64,000 nucleotides of DNA from Batrachochytrium dendrobatidis JAM81 (lineage: Eukaryota > Chytridiomycota > Chytridiomycetes > Rhizophydiales), in contig NW_006281112.1 in the NCBI RefSeq assembly GCF_000203795.2, positions 656,370 to 720,369 on the forward strand, given 5' to 3'. The position numbers and the translations under genes are program-made. Positions 1 through 11,982 of this stretch are shown in pieces. Every line of letters starts with the position of its first letter. Position 1 is the first letter of the stretch. The notes under the pieces are model-generated. The model had not been told where the DNA came from. It worked only from the letters and a program-made list of their open reading frames with translations, and did not search any database.

Positions 1-2735
1 ATCCTGTTCCTGAGATCACCTTAAACTACCACGCTATCACATAATGTAACTTCCTCTATGGAAGTGTATGAGCTGTCGTCAACGTCAATCGATCGACACG
101 AGGATACAAGCAAAAGGAAAAGGAGGCTCAATGACAGTCATGACCATGCGTCGTCCTCCTTACCCTCAATCTCATGCTCTATTCCTTTAACAACCACACG
201 TTTGTCTAAAGTCTCAAAGGCCAGTTTGGTGTGGCAGTTTTTGACAAGCTTGATGATATAAATGACCTTGACAAGGCGAGAATTCCCTGTAAAGTTTGTC
301 AGCAGCTCGTCAAGACAAATTCAAGAACCAACTTCAATCTTGTTGCCCATTTGGTGACCAAACACTGCGACGCTCTATCAGATGCAATGTATCAGTATTC
401 CAAAGACTCCACAAGTATAAGTTTGAAGGGTACAAAACTACAAAGTAAGATTCAAGACTGCTTTGAAAAAGGTAATCATTGCATACTCGTATGATGCGTC
501 ATTATTTCTGCGGTCTGGAATATTAATATTGTATTTTTTGATGTTAATCTATTTTGTACTGACAGGGTTTACCCAAACAGAATTTCAAAACAAGCTACAG
601 CGGTGGATCGTTGGTGACCATCAATCGCTTTTGATTGTTGAGAATCCGTATTTTCAACAAATGATGTTGTACATCAACAAGCATATCATTTTCAAGTCCG
701 CCGATACTGTATCACAAACTGTGAATCGTGATTTCGAAATTGCAAAAGCTGACGTTTATGCTCTTATCAAAGAAAACACATCCAAGATCTCGTTTACGAC
801 CGACATATGGACATCGCCAGACAATGTTGCTTACACGGCCGTCACTGCCCATTTTATTGACAAAAATTGGAAACTGAAATGCATTCTTGTCGACTTTCTT
901 GTATTTAATGACAGCCACAGCAGCCAGAACATTGCGGCATTATTCAAGCAGATTGTGGAACCCATATGCGGTGATAGGAAATCGCTCATTTTAGGAATCT
1001 GCACTGACAATGCGTCCAACAATGAGGTTTTCGTTTAAGAGCTCATCAATTCTGGTTATTTGGAATCTCCCGAATGTCATCATCGTTGCTTTGCACATGT
1101 CCTTGATCTTACCGCCCAAGATGCACATCAAGAGATCAAGACATCAATCGAGACACTGAGGTAAGGGATTAAATTGCTACAATGTTGCCCCGCATCGATG
1201 GAACAACTGAAAAAGATAATGGGAGAATCTTAAAGCCAATCCTTGATGTCGCCACGAGATGGAACTCTGCATTCGATATGCTGGTCACATATTTGAAAAT
1301 GCGAGGTACGTCAAGGATCTAGAGCTGAACTTCAAGAGCACTTTATGTATGCCACCTTGCAGTTAAATTTGCAATAACATGTTGTCTTTAAATTTGTTAA
1401 TTAGAACCACTCGTTCAAATCTTGGATCAATTGTACATGGAAAAGAAGATCCCTGACGTGCCGTCAGCGGGAGATTGGGACAACTTGACTAAATTAGTGC
1501 ATTTCTTTCAACCATTTAAACAAGCCACAATGGAATGCAACATCAACAAGCATCAAACGTTGTCATACGTTATACCATGGTACAACGTGTTATTGGACCA
1601 TTGTGAAAATGCCGTCGATGATTATGGACAATGATTAGACGCTTCGATTTCTGGAACTCCAGCAAGTCGTCGAAGAATTGCCAATGAATCGCTTGCAATT
1701 GATACATTGGAAATTTGAAAGGCGCAGCAAATGCATCCCAAATGCATTTCAAATGAGGCTTGACAAGTATTTTAATGTTTCCAGTAACCACTGTGTGATC
1801 GCTGTGGTACTTGATCCTCGACACAAACTTGAGTTTTACGACGACGAAAATCAGGATGCCCAAGAAAATGCTTCTCAGAAAGAAAAAATCAAAAGGCAAA
1901 TCCAAAGCGTCTATGCCGAGTACCACAATCAAAGTGGCTTGATGCAATTAGAGATATTCAAAACGGCATTGGACTTGTCAGATAATCACATGCGTAATTA
2001 CTTGTATTTAAACTTTGTTACGCTCATTTCATTAGAATTCGGATGCACCTACTCCAGCAAATAGGGGTTTTAAAAATAAAAAGTTGACTCCTACTTTGCA
2101 ACTCGAAGAATATTTGAATATCCCAGTGGTGGATCCTAGGCAAGACCCATTGGAGTGGTGGAAACGTCGTGAATCGGATTTCCCCTTGCTTGCAAAAATG
2201 GCAAGGGATTATCTAGCAATTCCAGCCACATCTGCGTCCTCGGAGCACGCCTTTTCAAAGGCAAGGCATTTAATTACTGATTCGCGGACCAGACTGAGCG
2301 ATCAGACAATCAGGGCTATTATCTGCTTGGGAAATTGGCAGCGAGGTGGAATTTGGTGATTTGAGTTATTCAATGGTAGAAAACTTACATATGCAGATGG
2401 ATTGAAAGGAGAAATGTTGGGTTACATATAAATTTATTATAATTGCAGGAGACGGTTTCCAAAGGATGGAGATCTGGAATAGGATACTTGTCTCGTTTTT
2501 AAAGAAACGATATACATGCATAGTTTTTGCACGCATTCCGTAGATGTGGTTGTTGTTGATATTGTTTTTACCTCGGACTGTCGAAATATAGTATGATACA
2601 TGTATTGTTTATCATATTATTAAGCGAATTTTATGTGAATTTCGCAAATTTGCAGTGAAATGTGCGAAATAAATCCAGAGGTCCATTTTGCATTGCAAAA
2701 GATATTGGCGAGTCAAATAGCACAAATGTGGAGCT
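1..2735 (+). mobile_element. hAT-family DNA transposon, decayed, 5' end outside window
   Basis: The first base matches position about 8917-8920 of the short hAT copy at 8859-9381, so roughly 60 bases of the left end lie outside the window. The right end is recognisable near 2680-2735, where the sequence matches the 3' end of the short copy, but its terminal repeat has drifted. Between them lies a broken transposase with a BED finger, RNase H-like core and hAT dimerisation region. Full length would be about 2.8 kb, normal for hAT elements. Confidence 0.85.
58..2359 (+). pseudogene. hAT transposase pseudogene (BED finger, RNase H-like core, hAT C-terminal domain)
   Basis: The family cuts and pastes its own element. 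The start at 58 is the same as in the intact N-terminal frame of the copy at 8977. A BED-type zinc finger lies at about 275-365 (CKVCQQLV, then H and H). A 94-bp intron fits at 472-565. Catalytic-core motifs are visible at about 790 (TTDIWTS) and 1005 (TDNASNN), then a HHRCFAHVLDL block at about 1080. VLDPRHK is at about 1810 and the hAT dimerisation motif (DPLEWWK ... SASSEHAFS) at about 2140-2260. Breaks: a T-run at 237-241 is one base shorter than in the other copy, which shifts the frame; an in-frame TAA at 1036-1038; and further frame changes near 1635-1678 and 2064-2084. It cannot make a full transposase, but could have supplied sequence to the deletion derivative. Confidence 0.88.
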
Positions 2736-3480
2736 CTTGGTACAACACATGTCAACATACATGTACTGTAGTGTATTGTACACTAGTAGTGATGATTCAA
2801 CCAACGACATGCGTGGTTTTAATACTATACGTGAAACTGCATGTTCATGGTTATGGGGACATGTCGGTGTTTGATACATGCAGTGTTACAATGATGTGTC
2901 AGCAACAATGTGATGGAACTGGATGTGCAATATCAAAACCATGTCCAGAATACGTGATATAACAACAACTTGCAGCCATATTGATTTGAATGGACCACTA
3001 AATAACAGTGTTGGTGTGTGATAAACAGTTGCATTACTGACATGTGTCATGATTGTTGTTGAACTAGATTGCGATTGTATCCGTGATTCAGAATACAACA
3101 AATGTGTGTACAGAGTTGTATTGACAACATTGACAGTCCAACACAATACATGAATGTGGGTTCAAACTTGGTGATCGAACAATGTATGATTACTAAGAGT
3201 GCAAAGTGTAGATTCAACATTATAGTTTGATTGTGTGTTATATGATGGTTGTTGTATATCAAACACGCAATACAGTCAATGTGTAGTAATCATTGTATAT
3301 TTCAATGCAGAATACAGTCACTGCATGATGAATACTGGAGTGATTCACTCTACATGAATATGGCTGTAATGAGAGTCCAAATGCAATTTGTGCTGGGTAC
3401 GTAGTTGTCTGACACTTGGTCCGGCCGATAGAAACAGCCACATTTCCGGGTATACTTGTTTGATGACGTGTCAATACAGC
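2736..3480 (+). repeat. Dispersed repeat with a Tc1/mariner-like relic (copy of 39340-39967)
   Basis: This stretch is closely similar to 39340-39967 in the same orientation. Inside it, 2973 to about 3370 is bounded by inverted CAGCCATATT-type ends, the right one followed by TA as expected for a Tc1/mariner insertion. A short decayed reading frame FKLGDRTMYDY near 3163 matches the DE-containing region of the better preserved transposase relic at 55464-55718. No functional gene is seen. Confidence 0.6.
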
Positions 3481-3485
3481 TTCAT

Positions 3486-3531
3486 TTATAAAAAGGTATA
3501 AAAGGTAACGAAAAAGCGTATATAAAATCGA
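3486..3531 (+). promoter_or_regulatory. TATA-like boxes upstream of the ABC transporter
   Basis: Two TATA-like stretches (TATAAAAAGGTATAAAA at about 3487 and TATATAAAA at about 3520) lie 70-110 bases upstream of the ATG at 3599. Assignment is by position and motif only. Confidence 0.5.
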
Positions 3532-3598
3532 TTTCAGTACTTTCAGAGCTTAAGCAGTCCATCTAATTGCAGTCTCAAAGTGCTAAACTAGAGCTATC

Positions 3599-6500
3599 AT
3601 GTTAGATATTGACGATTTACCTGCATCAATTGTTGTTTCAGAGCAACCTCAAAATTCAGTTACAGCTTCCAAAAATGATTCCAGCGAAAAACAGAACACT
3701 TTAGGCATGACTACCACTTCAGAGCCTTTAGTAGTCCCTGCTACTGCCGCCAAAAAAAGCATGTCTTTCAATCCTTATACATTTATTACATTAGAGTGGT
3801 TGACACCTCTTATGTTTTTGGGTGCAAAACAGCCATTGCTGTCCAAGGTATGTCTGTTTTTAAATAATTATATTGGCACCGCTTTAATGCAATTCACTTA
3901 CTGTCAAGCATCACGTTGACTTTCCACCTGAATGTTGAGCTGATTATTGATAAAATCGAAAATTGACATTCCTCGACCCTGAGTTTGTGACTCGACTGAT
4001 TTATTTTTTGGCTTGTTACAAAAACCAATCAGAAATGGCCTGATTAACTCGATACCCCTATGATCTATTTAAAGCTGAAGTATCTAATCAACTCATCATT
4101 TCTATTGCAATGTTTGATTTAAATTTATTTGCAGGATTTACTCACGCTCAACAGTCACGACCAAGCGGAGATTGTGTCTCATCATTTAGATGAATTTTGG
4201 GTCGAGTATAGAGCTTGGATGGCAGACTCTGAAAAGGCCACAAAAAAACATCCAAGTCTTTTTTGGGGTGTGTTTAGAAAATACATGGCCTCTATTCTCA
4301 CTGCCATTTTTTGCCAAAGCGTGTCCATTGCGTGCTCACTGAGTGTTCCGACATTCGTCCAGCAGGTCATTTATTTCTTAATCCCACAATACCCGCGCTC
4401 CATGTTGATTATTCAAAGCGGTGCTGGATTGGCATTCACGCTATTTGCTTTACAGATTGGTTCCAGTATCTTTCGTGCCACAAGCGACCAAATCATACGT
4501 CGTACTGAAATCAACATCCGAACCATTATCATCTGTGCCATCTATGAAAAGACTCTCAAGCTTTCCGGACAATCTAGCATCAAATTTACTCAGGGAAAAA
4601 TTCTTAATCTTATCAATATTGATGCTGAAAAGATTGCTATGGCTATTCAAGGTTTTGCCGGGGCATACGCCACTCCTATCCAAATTGCTGTCGCCATTTA
4701 CCTTCTTGGGCAGCTACTTGGCTACTCAGTTTGGGCAGGTGCAGGTACTCTGTTTTTTGCACTTTTAATCCAAGCTGGCATGATTGGCTTTTTTGTCAAG
4801 TACCAAAGACTGTTTCTTAGTTTTGGCGATAAGCGACTCAAAGCGCTCCGCGAAATGCTTTATGGTATCAAGATCATCAAGTTCCGTGCTCTCGAGGAGT
4901 TTTTCTTTGATCGCATCACAACTATTCGAAATGGGCAGATCAAAGCACTTAAAAACTATTACATTGTACAAGTTTTTTTCGTTGGTATCATCCAAGTTAT
5001 TCCTGTTTTAATGCCAATTGTCGCTTTCATTGCATTTTCTCTTTCCAATGGATCCATCACTGCACCTATTATTTTCCCTGCTCTGTCGCTCTTTAATATT
5101 TTGTTTCAGCCACTGTTGGTCTTTCCTGGCTCGTTGGTATCGGTGGTTCTTGCCAAGGTATCGTGGGATCGTATCCGTGATTTTATACTTGCTGAAGAGG
5201 CCGAGCCTCGCGTAGAATCTACTTTTGAAAACACTCCAGACGCACCCAAGGATGCTGCAATTCAATTATCAAACGCTAGTTTTAGATGGGAATTTCAAAA
5301 AACAGATGCCAAGCATCTCAAAGACGAAGCAGATGCCAAAGTTGCCAAATTGGCAGAGAAAAAACAGAAAAATACCGAAAAACGTCGTAAATTTCTGGGT
5401 AAAAAATCCGACACTGACAAAAAAGCTGACGAGGATATTGTTAAAGATGCTCCATCTACACATCCCGACTATGATCATTCAGCTACCAAGGAAGAAAATG
5501 CTCTTTTCCACCTTCGCCACATTACTACTTCAATCAAAAAAGGCTCGCTTGTTGCCATTGTTGGTCCAGTTGGTAGTGGCAAAAGTTCTTTTCTTTCTGG
5601 AATTATTGGTGAAATGCGTTGCATCGACGGTTCAATGAATATTTTTGGCACTCTTGCGTACTGTTCTCAACAGGCATGGATTCTTACCGAGACCATTCAG
5701 GGCAATATCCTCTTCAACAATTCGCTTGATAAGACTCGAATGGACGCAGTGATTGAAGCATCGTGTTTGACAAATGATTTGCAGCAATTTCCAGCTGGTA
5801 AAATGACCCAGATTGGCGAAAAAGGAGTCAACTTGTCTGGTGGTCAGAAAGCACGCGTTTCGTTGGCTCGCGCCATGTACCAAGATTGCGATACTTACTT
5901 GCTGGACGATCCAATCTCTGCCTTGGATGCGCATGTTGGTGCCGATGTGTTCAAGCTTTCCATCAAACAAATGCTCAAGGACAAAACTGTTATTCTTGTT
6001 ACTCACCAACTGCATTTTCTTCCCGAGGTAGACCATGTGATTGTTATGGATAATGGTACAATTGCAGAGCAAGGTAAATTCAAGGATCTTGTGGCCAAGG
6101 ATGGTGTGCTGGCAAATATGATGAAACATTACAAGCTCGATGACGATGAAGACAAACCCATCGAATCAAAACTCAAGAAAACTGCAGCAGTTGTGGAAGA
6201 TACCGGTGCAGATAAAAACGGCAACATTATTGTCGAGGAAGACCGCAATCTAGGTGCAGTTGAAGGAAAAACATACTGGAGTTACGTCGTGGCATGTGGT
6301 GGATACTCTTACCTAGTGGTAGTGGCCATTACTGCTATTTTGGCTCAGGCATCGCATCTGCTTACAGATCTATGGCTGTCTTGGTGGACTTCCAATATGT
6401 ATCCAAATTTAACAGCCGATCAGTATCTTCGCATCTATACTGGACTTGGTGGTATTCAAGTGTTCTTTTCTTTAGCTCTAAATGCAGCTGTTCTTGTTGG

Positions 6501-8115
6501 AGGATATCGTTCTGCCCACTACTATCACTCTGCTGCTCTTAAACGTATCATTGCTGCTCCTATGAGCTTTTTTGACTCGCAGCCAGTTGGTCGTATTTTA
6601 AATCGAATGTCCAAGGATGTTGAAAGTATTGATCAAGCTATTTGGATTCTTCTTTTCTTGACTATCATTGCTACAACTGGCTTGATTTCGATTGTTGTTC
6701 TTATGGCATATGTTTTGCCATATATGTTATGTAAGTCATTATTGCTTTATGTATGCCGCTTCTAACCCGTATATTATTGTGTATCTAATATTGTTTGAAA
6801 TACTGTAGTGATCGTGGTTCCTTTAATAGTCTTGTATTTCTATATAATAAAATACTATCAGAATGCTAATCGCGAGCTGAAACGTCTCGAGTCTGTTCAA
6901 CGATCTCCACTGTATGCTCATATTTCAGAATCCCTTGCTGGTATTGCCACTGTCAAGGCATTCCGTGTTGAAAAGCGATTTGTTCAACGTCAACGCACTC
7001 TAATGGATCTAAGCAATACTCCTAGCATGTTAAAGCTTCTTGGCTCCGTATGGGTCAATATGCGAATTGAACTACTTGCCTCGATTGTGGTTCTTACTTT
7101 GGTCCTCATTGGCTCCTATTCCGACATTCATTCTTCTCAAATCGGTATTGCTTTGACGTATGCTATTGGCTTGACTGGGCTGATCAACTTGTTGTTGATG
7201 GCGTTTTCGCAACTTGATGCTGAGATGAATGCCGTTGAGCGACTGGATGTATATGGAAATGATTTACCACAGGAAGCTCCACGTTCGTATGATACAGATC
7301 CAGCATCAGATTCATGGCCCACAAAGGGTGCCATTACTATCAAGAACCTTGAGATTAGATACGAGTCTCGTCCAGACTTTGCTGTCATTAAAAATCTTTC
7401 TTTGAATATCCGACCTGGTGAAAAAATCGGAGTTGTAGGTCGTACCGGATCTGGTAAATCTACACTCATGACTACACTCTTTCGTATTATCGAACCTTCG
7501 CTTGGTAATATCGAGCTAGATGGCATTGATATCAGCAAACTTGGGCTTAAAACCCTTCGTAGTCGATTGCAAATTATTCCTCAAGAGCCGGTGCTTTTCA
7601 CTGGCACGATTCGAGCAAATCTGGATGTAGAGTCCAAGTTTGAGGACGCAAGCATATGGGATGTGCTAGAGCGTATAGGCATCAAAGAGTATGTTACTGG
7701 TCTTCCCGAGAAACTCGAGGCCCCAGTTTCAGAAAATGGTGAAAATCTGTCAGTTGGTCAACGCCAACTCATTTCACTGGGCCGGGCTATTCTCATGCAA
7801 CCGATTGTGCTGGTCATGGACGAGGCTACTGCTTCTGTTGATGCTGAGGCTGATAAGCTGATTCAGCAGAGTATCAAGACGCATTTCGCCCATGCTACTG
7901 TACTGAGTATTGCTCATCGACTCAATACCATTGTAGATTTTGATCGCGTGTTGGTGCTGCAGGATGGTGAAATGGTCGAGTTTGACTCACCACATATCTT
8001 ATTGGGTCGATCTGAATCGCTGTTTTCACAGCTTGCAGATGCCACGGGTGCTGCCAATGCCCAACTACTTCGTGAAATTGCATCCAAGAAAGCTGCATCA
8101 AGCGCTCAAAAATAA
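3599..8115 (+). CDS. ABCC (MRP/multidrug-resistance-associated) subfamily ABC transporter
   Basis: A full-size ATP-binding cassette exporter, expected in the plasma or vacuolar membrane and moving organic anions or conjugates. Three exons, 3599-3847, 4135-6730 and 6809-8115, close exactly in frame to give 1383 residues. Order: short N-terminus (no TMD0 seen), TMD1, NBD1, TMD2, NBD2. NBD1 has Walker A GPVGSGKSS (about residue 560), signature LSGGQ (about 650) and Walker B YLLDDP (about 672). NBD2 has GRTGSGKST (about 1158), LSVGQ (about 1261) and VLVMDEA (about 1282). The Asp in place of the catalytic Glu in NBD1 is typical of ABCC proteins, where only NBD2 is fully active. A Lys/Asp-rich insert lies between TMD1 and NBD1 (about residues 470-535). 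Length and LSVGQ fit ABCC. The substrate cannot be told from sequence. Confidence 0.95.
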
Positions 8116-8438
8116 ACCAAGTTTCATACTTTCTAAATATTTTTAGCTATAACATTTCAAATCGTATCAGTATGATGGAAATACTTGAAAAAATAACATT
8201 TATTCAAACTGTTCATCAATAGAGCATTCATAGTGAGGTGGGTTAGCAAATCTTCCAAAGGCTTGACAACCAACATTTGTTTTTTAAACAGGGTTCCTAA
8301 ACTTTTGTAAACAACTCGACAGCTATTTTCAATCCAGATCTGCCCATTTGATCCAGTATTATTTCCAACTTGAACAGATTGTGCGCATTTCCAGTCATGT
8401 TCCACCCAGTCTAGTACTATTGACTATTTAAACAAGAA
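8116..8438. other. Intergenic, possibly a 3' exon of the truncated UIM gene
   Basis: The 3' flank of the ABC transporter, followed by minus-strand sequence. A short minus-strand frame ending at about 8219 (ANPPHYECSIDEQFE then stop) could be a last exon of the UIM-containing fragment, but I could not settle a splice junction. Nothing else is seen. Confidence 0.3.
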
Positions 8439-8858
8439 TCAACCATGCACACTCTTGGAAAATGTCACATTCTTGCCACTATTTGAATTTGGAGCATCAG
8501 TGAATGTTAATAAAGAAGTAGAGCCACTACCACTAGCAGTAGTGCTTCCGTGCGATCCACCGCCAATAATATAAGGAGCAGCATCCGCACCTAAAGTTAG
8601 TGACGAGCTTGTTTTTGAATGGCCACCTATTTCAGAAACTCCAACATGTTCATCCTCTTTTTCCCAAAAAGGGTTTACGGAACGTAAACCATCAACACGA
8701 CTTTGTTCCAGCGCGATGCGGAGTTGTTCAGCCTCTTGTGCTTCACGGTCAGTCTCCTCAAAGGTTATTAATGGAGTGGCCTCTTTTCCTGTGCGACTTT
8801 TATCAATAGCAGATTGTATCATTTGGCACTCTAATGCTTCGTCATACACTCGGAATTA
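8439..8858 (-). pseudogene. C-terminal fragment of a UIM-containing, epsin-like protein, cut by a transposon
   Basis: An open frame of about 138 codons on the minus strand with no ATG; its upstream end runs into the hAT element at 8859, where a stop follows within three codons. Two ubiquitin-interacting-motif-like helices are visible: EALECQMIQSAIDKSR and REAQEAEQLRIALEQSR, both with the acidic patch and the Ala-x-x-x-Ser core. They are followed by NPFWEKEDE and a Ser/Thr/Gly-rich tail. This resembles the C-terminal half of epsins or other endocytic adaptors, but no ENTH domain is present. No matching N-terminal half is seen on the far side of the element (9382-9605). Probably a dead 3' fragment; the family call is tentative. 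Confidence 0.5.
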
Positions 8859-9381
8859 GTGTTCCGCAAGTGCGAAATGGAATGGATTTTTGGGATTGCG
8901 AAATAATTATTTTTTCGCAATCCTGTTCCTGAGATTGCCTTAAACTACCACGCTATCACATAATGTAACTTCCTCTATGGAAGTGTATGAGCTGTCGTCA
9001 ACGTCAATCGATGGACACGAGGATACAGGAAAAGGGAAAAGGAGACTCAATGACAGTCATGACCATGCGTCGTCCTCCTTACCCTCAATCTCATGCTCTA
9101 TTCCTTTAGCAACCACACGTTTGTCTAAAGTCTCAAAGGCCAGTTTGGTGTGGCAGTTTTTTGACAAGCTTGATGATATAAATGACCTTGACAAGGCGAG
9201 AATTCCCTGTAAAATTTGTCAGCAGCTCGTCAAGACAAATTCAAGAACCAACTTCAATCTTGTTGCCCATTTGGAGACCAAACATCGCGACGCTCTATCA
9301 GATGCAATGTATCAGTATTCCAAAGGTCCATTTTGCATTGCAGAAGATATTGGCGAGTCAAATTTCGCAAATGTGGAACCC
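8859..9381 (+). mobile_element. Internally deleted, non-autonomous hAT derivative
   Basis: About 523 bp. The first about 465 bases match the left end of the 1-2735 element (8920-9325 aligns with 1-404). The last about 56 bases match that element's right end from 2681, so about 2.3 kb of interior is missing. Terminal inverted repeats are visible: GTTCCGCAAGTGCGAAAT at the left and, inverted, GTTCCACATTTGCGAAAT at the right. AATTA flanks both ends (8854-8858 and 9382-9386). An intact frame of 188 codons from 8977 still encodes the N-terminus and the BED finger (CKICQQLV ... H ... H). Confidence 0.85.
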
Positions 9382-9605
9382 AATTACATACTACTAATAG
9401 ACAATACTGAAATGATGTCAAGACTCGACCTTGCAGTGTTTAGAATATGCTATCATGTAGATACTGTTATAAACAACGACGCTACTCTCCAATACATTCC
9501 TACTAAAAATATACAGATTCAATCATGTTGTGCATTTGATTGAATCTGAAATTCGTATAGCAGCTAAATCTGAGCAAAAGAAAAGTTGGCTGCAAGTATA
9601 GTTGA

Positions 9606-11900
9606 TCACTTGTTTAATTCGTCTTGAAAGTTTTCGTAAATAGGTTTGAGAGTTTCAACCAATTCCTCCTCTTCCTTGATATTCACTACGCATTGTTTCC
9701 AATCGGCACGATCTGGCATGTTTAATACATCAGCCATTACGCGACTAATCACATATCATTAAAAATCGTGTTTAAATAAAAATGGCAATGTTCAACCAAA
9801 TAACATACCGGCCTAATTGCATATCAAATAGTCTTGGAGCTCGTGAGCCAGGTGTTTTTCTTGCTGCAGCTATTTCAGCAATTCGCTCTGTACTTGGTGA
9901 GAAAACCAACGTTTTTCCATTTTCCAGTTCGACTTTCAAATATGGCACAGAATCGTCTTTAGGAACCTCATTCAAACATTCTAGCTGCTGTTTCTCTGCT
10001 TCTTTTTTAAATGCTGCCTCAATCTCATGAGTTTTTCCTTTTGGTACTGGCACGACTTGTAAATGGAGATGATGCAACCGTTGATGTGCTGGATTTTCAA
10101 TGTTTTTGCCAGTATAGACTTCGAATACAACCACATCATTTTGAGCAGTAGTTTCAATTTCTCGAATACGACGCTGAACTTGATTCATTTCATTGATGGT
10201 TTCCTTGGCGTCAATTGATTCATCCGTGCTAGTATCAGTATCGCTGAGATGCTGTATGCTTTGTGTGCTAGTAAAATGTGTAATGGGTACAATGAGAACA
10301 TGACCAGGCACCAATCCACCTTTTGCTATTGAAATGTAAGTTTTGTCTAGGATTGTAAGAATGAGATGCACTTCAAGTTTTTCGTTGGAAGTGCAAAACC
10401 AGCACAATGAATCTAATTGATTATAGCAATGGTTGGGGTTAGATATACCTTGTGTATTTGTATCAACTATTTTGACAATACAACCTACCATCGCGATGAG
10501 TCAAAAGCCCGTTTGGATTGCGATGGCCAGACTGGTCAAGTCGGTTATGATTAGCTTCTGGACACTCGCGAATGTGATGTCCAGGAACATTGCAGATCTT
10601 GCACACATATCCATCAGGAAGTGTGCCAGATGATCGCTGATGCTGTGCTTGCTCCATTGTGCAATCGTCTTTCCAATGACCAGGCTGTTTACATCGATGA
10701 CACACATAGGTATCGGGTGGAGCTCCTATCAAGCCAGCCCAACAAAAACGTCAGTTATACTATTTATCCATATATAAATCTGTTGTAGTGTGTGTAAAAT
10801 AGACTGGATGTTCTACATACTTTGTCGTTTCTTTCGTCCGTCTGTTGGATTACCTTGATCCCAAAAGAAAGAAGTGGCAGTTTCCTTTGCAATTTCAAGT
10901 CAGCAGGATATTCATTAAATAAAGCGTGGTTGCATATTTTTTAAATGTACTTACTGTTTCGCTAGGACGCTTCAAACTGGTAGACTGATTGGTTTCACTA
11001 CGAGAAAGAGTAAGTGGACACGAGGTTACCACTTCCGGTTTAGTCTTGAGTGTGTTTGTGTCTAGCGTAGCAGCCGGTACAATATTCATGGCATAAAACC
11101 ACCGCTCTTTGTTTGCTGCTCCAAATGCACCTAGACCAATAAATCTTGTATAGTGTGCAGCACCACCGAATTGAAAGGGTTCACGTTCAAAAAACACACC
11201 TTCGTCAGTTGAAAACATATATCTAGGTGCGAGTTCTATTGCTAGATCTGATGCCAAAGCCGATCCAACTGAAAGCAACTTTCCAGAGAGTTTGACCGTC
11301 GCAAGCGGCGATTGCATTTGAATTTGCGATGGCCATCCTGATGACAATAGAATATCTAAAATTTGTCCAGACTGTTTTTTGCTATACTGACCTGCGTTTA
11401 CACCACTACAGACTGAAATGGACAGTTGATCAGCGGTGGTCGTCGTTCCTCTCGAGCCAAGATAAATCAGATTTTCTGTCAACTGGCCTTCAGTCTTTTC
11501 AATCAAGTCCATCAACTTGGCTGCCAACACATGTTTACCAGCCATAAAGTATGTCGGAATAGGAATCTTGATTTTACCAACAAGAATAGATTCCAAAACC
11601 ACGAGTTGCTGGGCTGGATCGGAACCAAACAGATCTCCAGCACAAAGAAGCAACTCAAATGGACCATGTTTTTTGTTAATCGTAGCAATCTTGTCCAATG
11701 CTTGTTCAAGCTTTTCGCCAAGTGAGCCCACCACGAGACTAATACATTGTCAATTGGTAAGCGAATGCAGTCATTTTAAATGATGGTAAAATTCAATTGA
11801 ACATATATAGTCGATATTTTTGCAAGTTACTCAAAAACCAAACTATTGATACGGCATTTAGGCATTACATGATGGGATTTACTCTGACTTACACTTTCAT
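9606..11900 (-). CDS. CWF19L1: CWF19-like protein 1 / Drn1 homologue (lariat-debranching-associated splicing factor)
   Basis: A nuclear protein of the CWF19L1/Drn1 family, which works with the lariat debranching enzyme on excised introns. Six exons (minus strand): 11893-11900, 10955-11738, 10821-10884, 10489-10725, 9809-10412, 9606-9744. These total 1836 bases and close exactly to 611 residues. The first exon is only 8 bases and yields MKVLVVGSLGEK, the expected N-terminus. Domains: metallophosphatase-like N-terminus (residues 1 to about 255, with LLCAGDLFG); two CCHC zinc knuckles (CHRCKQPGHWKDDC and CKICNVPGHHIREC, about residues 293-335); CwfJ_C_1, HIT-like (SLCWFC at about 366, HHLHLQVVPVP at about 450-460); CwfJ_C_2 at the end (ADWKQCV, EEEELVE, FQDELNK). 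Human CWF19L1 is about 538 residues; the extra length is mostly the zinc knuckles. It diverges from WDR83 across 82 bases. Confidence 0.95.
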
Positions 11901-11982
11901 ATTTTTAAAAATTTGGTCAAGAATTTCAAATCTGCAATTCAACAAGTCACGCTACGTCACGTGAATTTGCGTTAGTTTTTGG
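11901..11982. promoter_or_regulatory. 82-bp bidirectional promoter with GTCACGTGA
   Basis: The only sequence between the start codons of CWF19L1 (minus, 11900) and WDR83 (plus, 11983). It holds GTCACGTGA at 11956-11964, which combines a CACGTG E-box/CDEI core with an overlapping CRE-like ACGTCA (11954-11959). Such sites bind bHLH or bZIP factors in fungi. No clear TATA box is seen. Confidence 0.6.
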
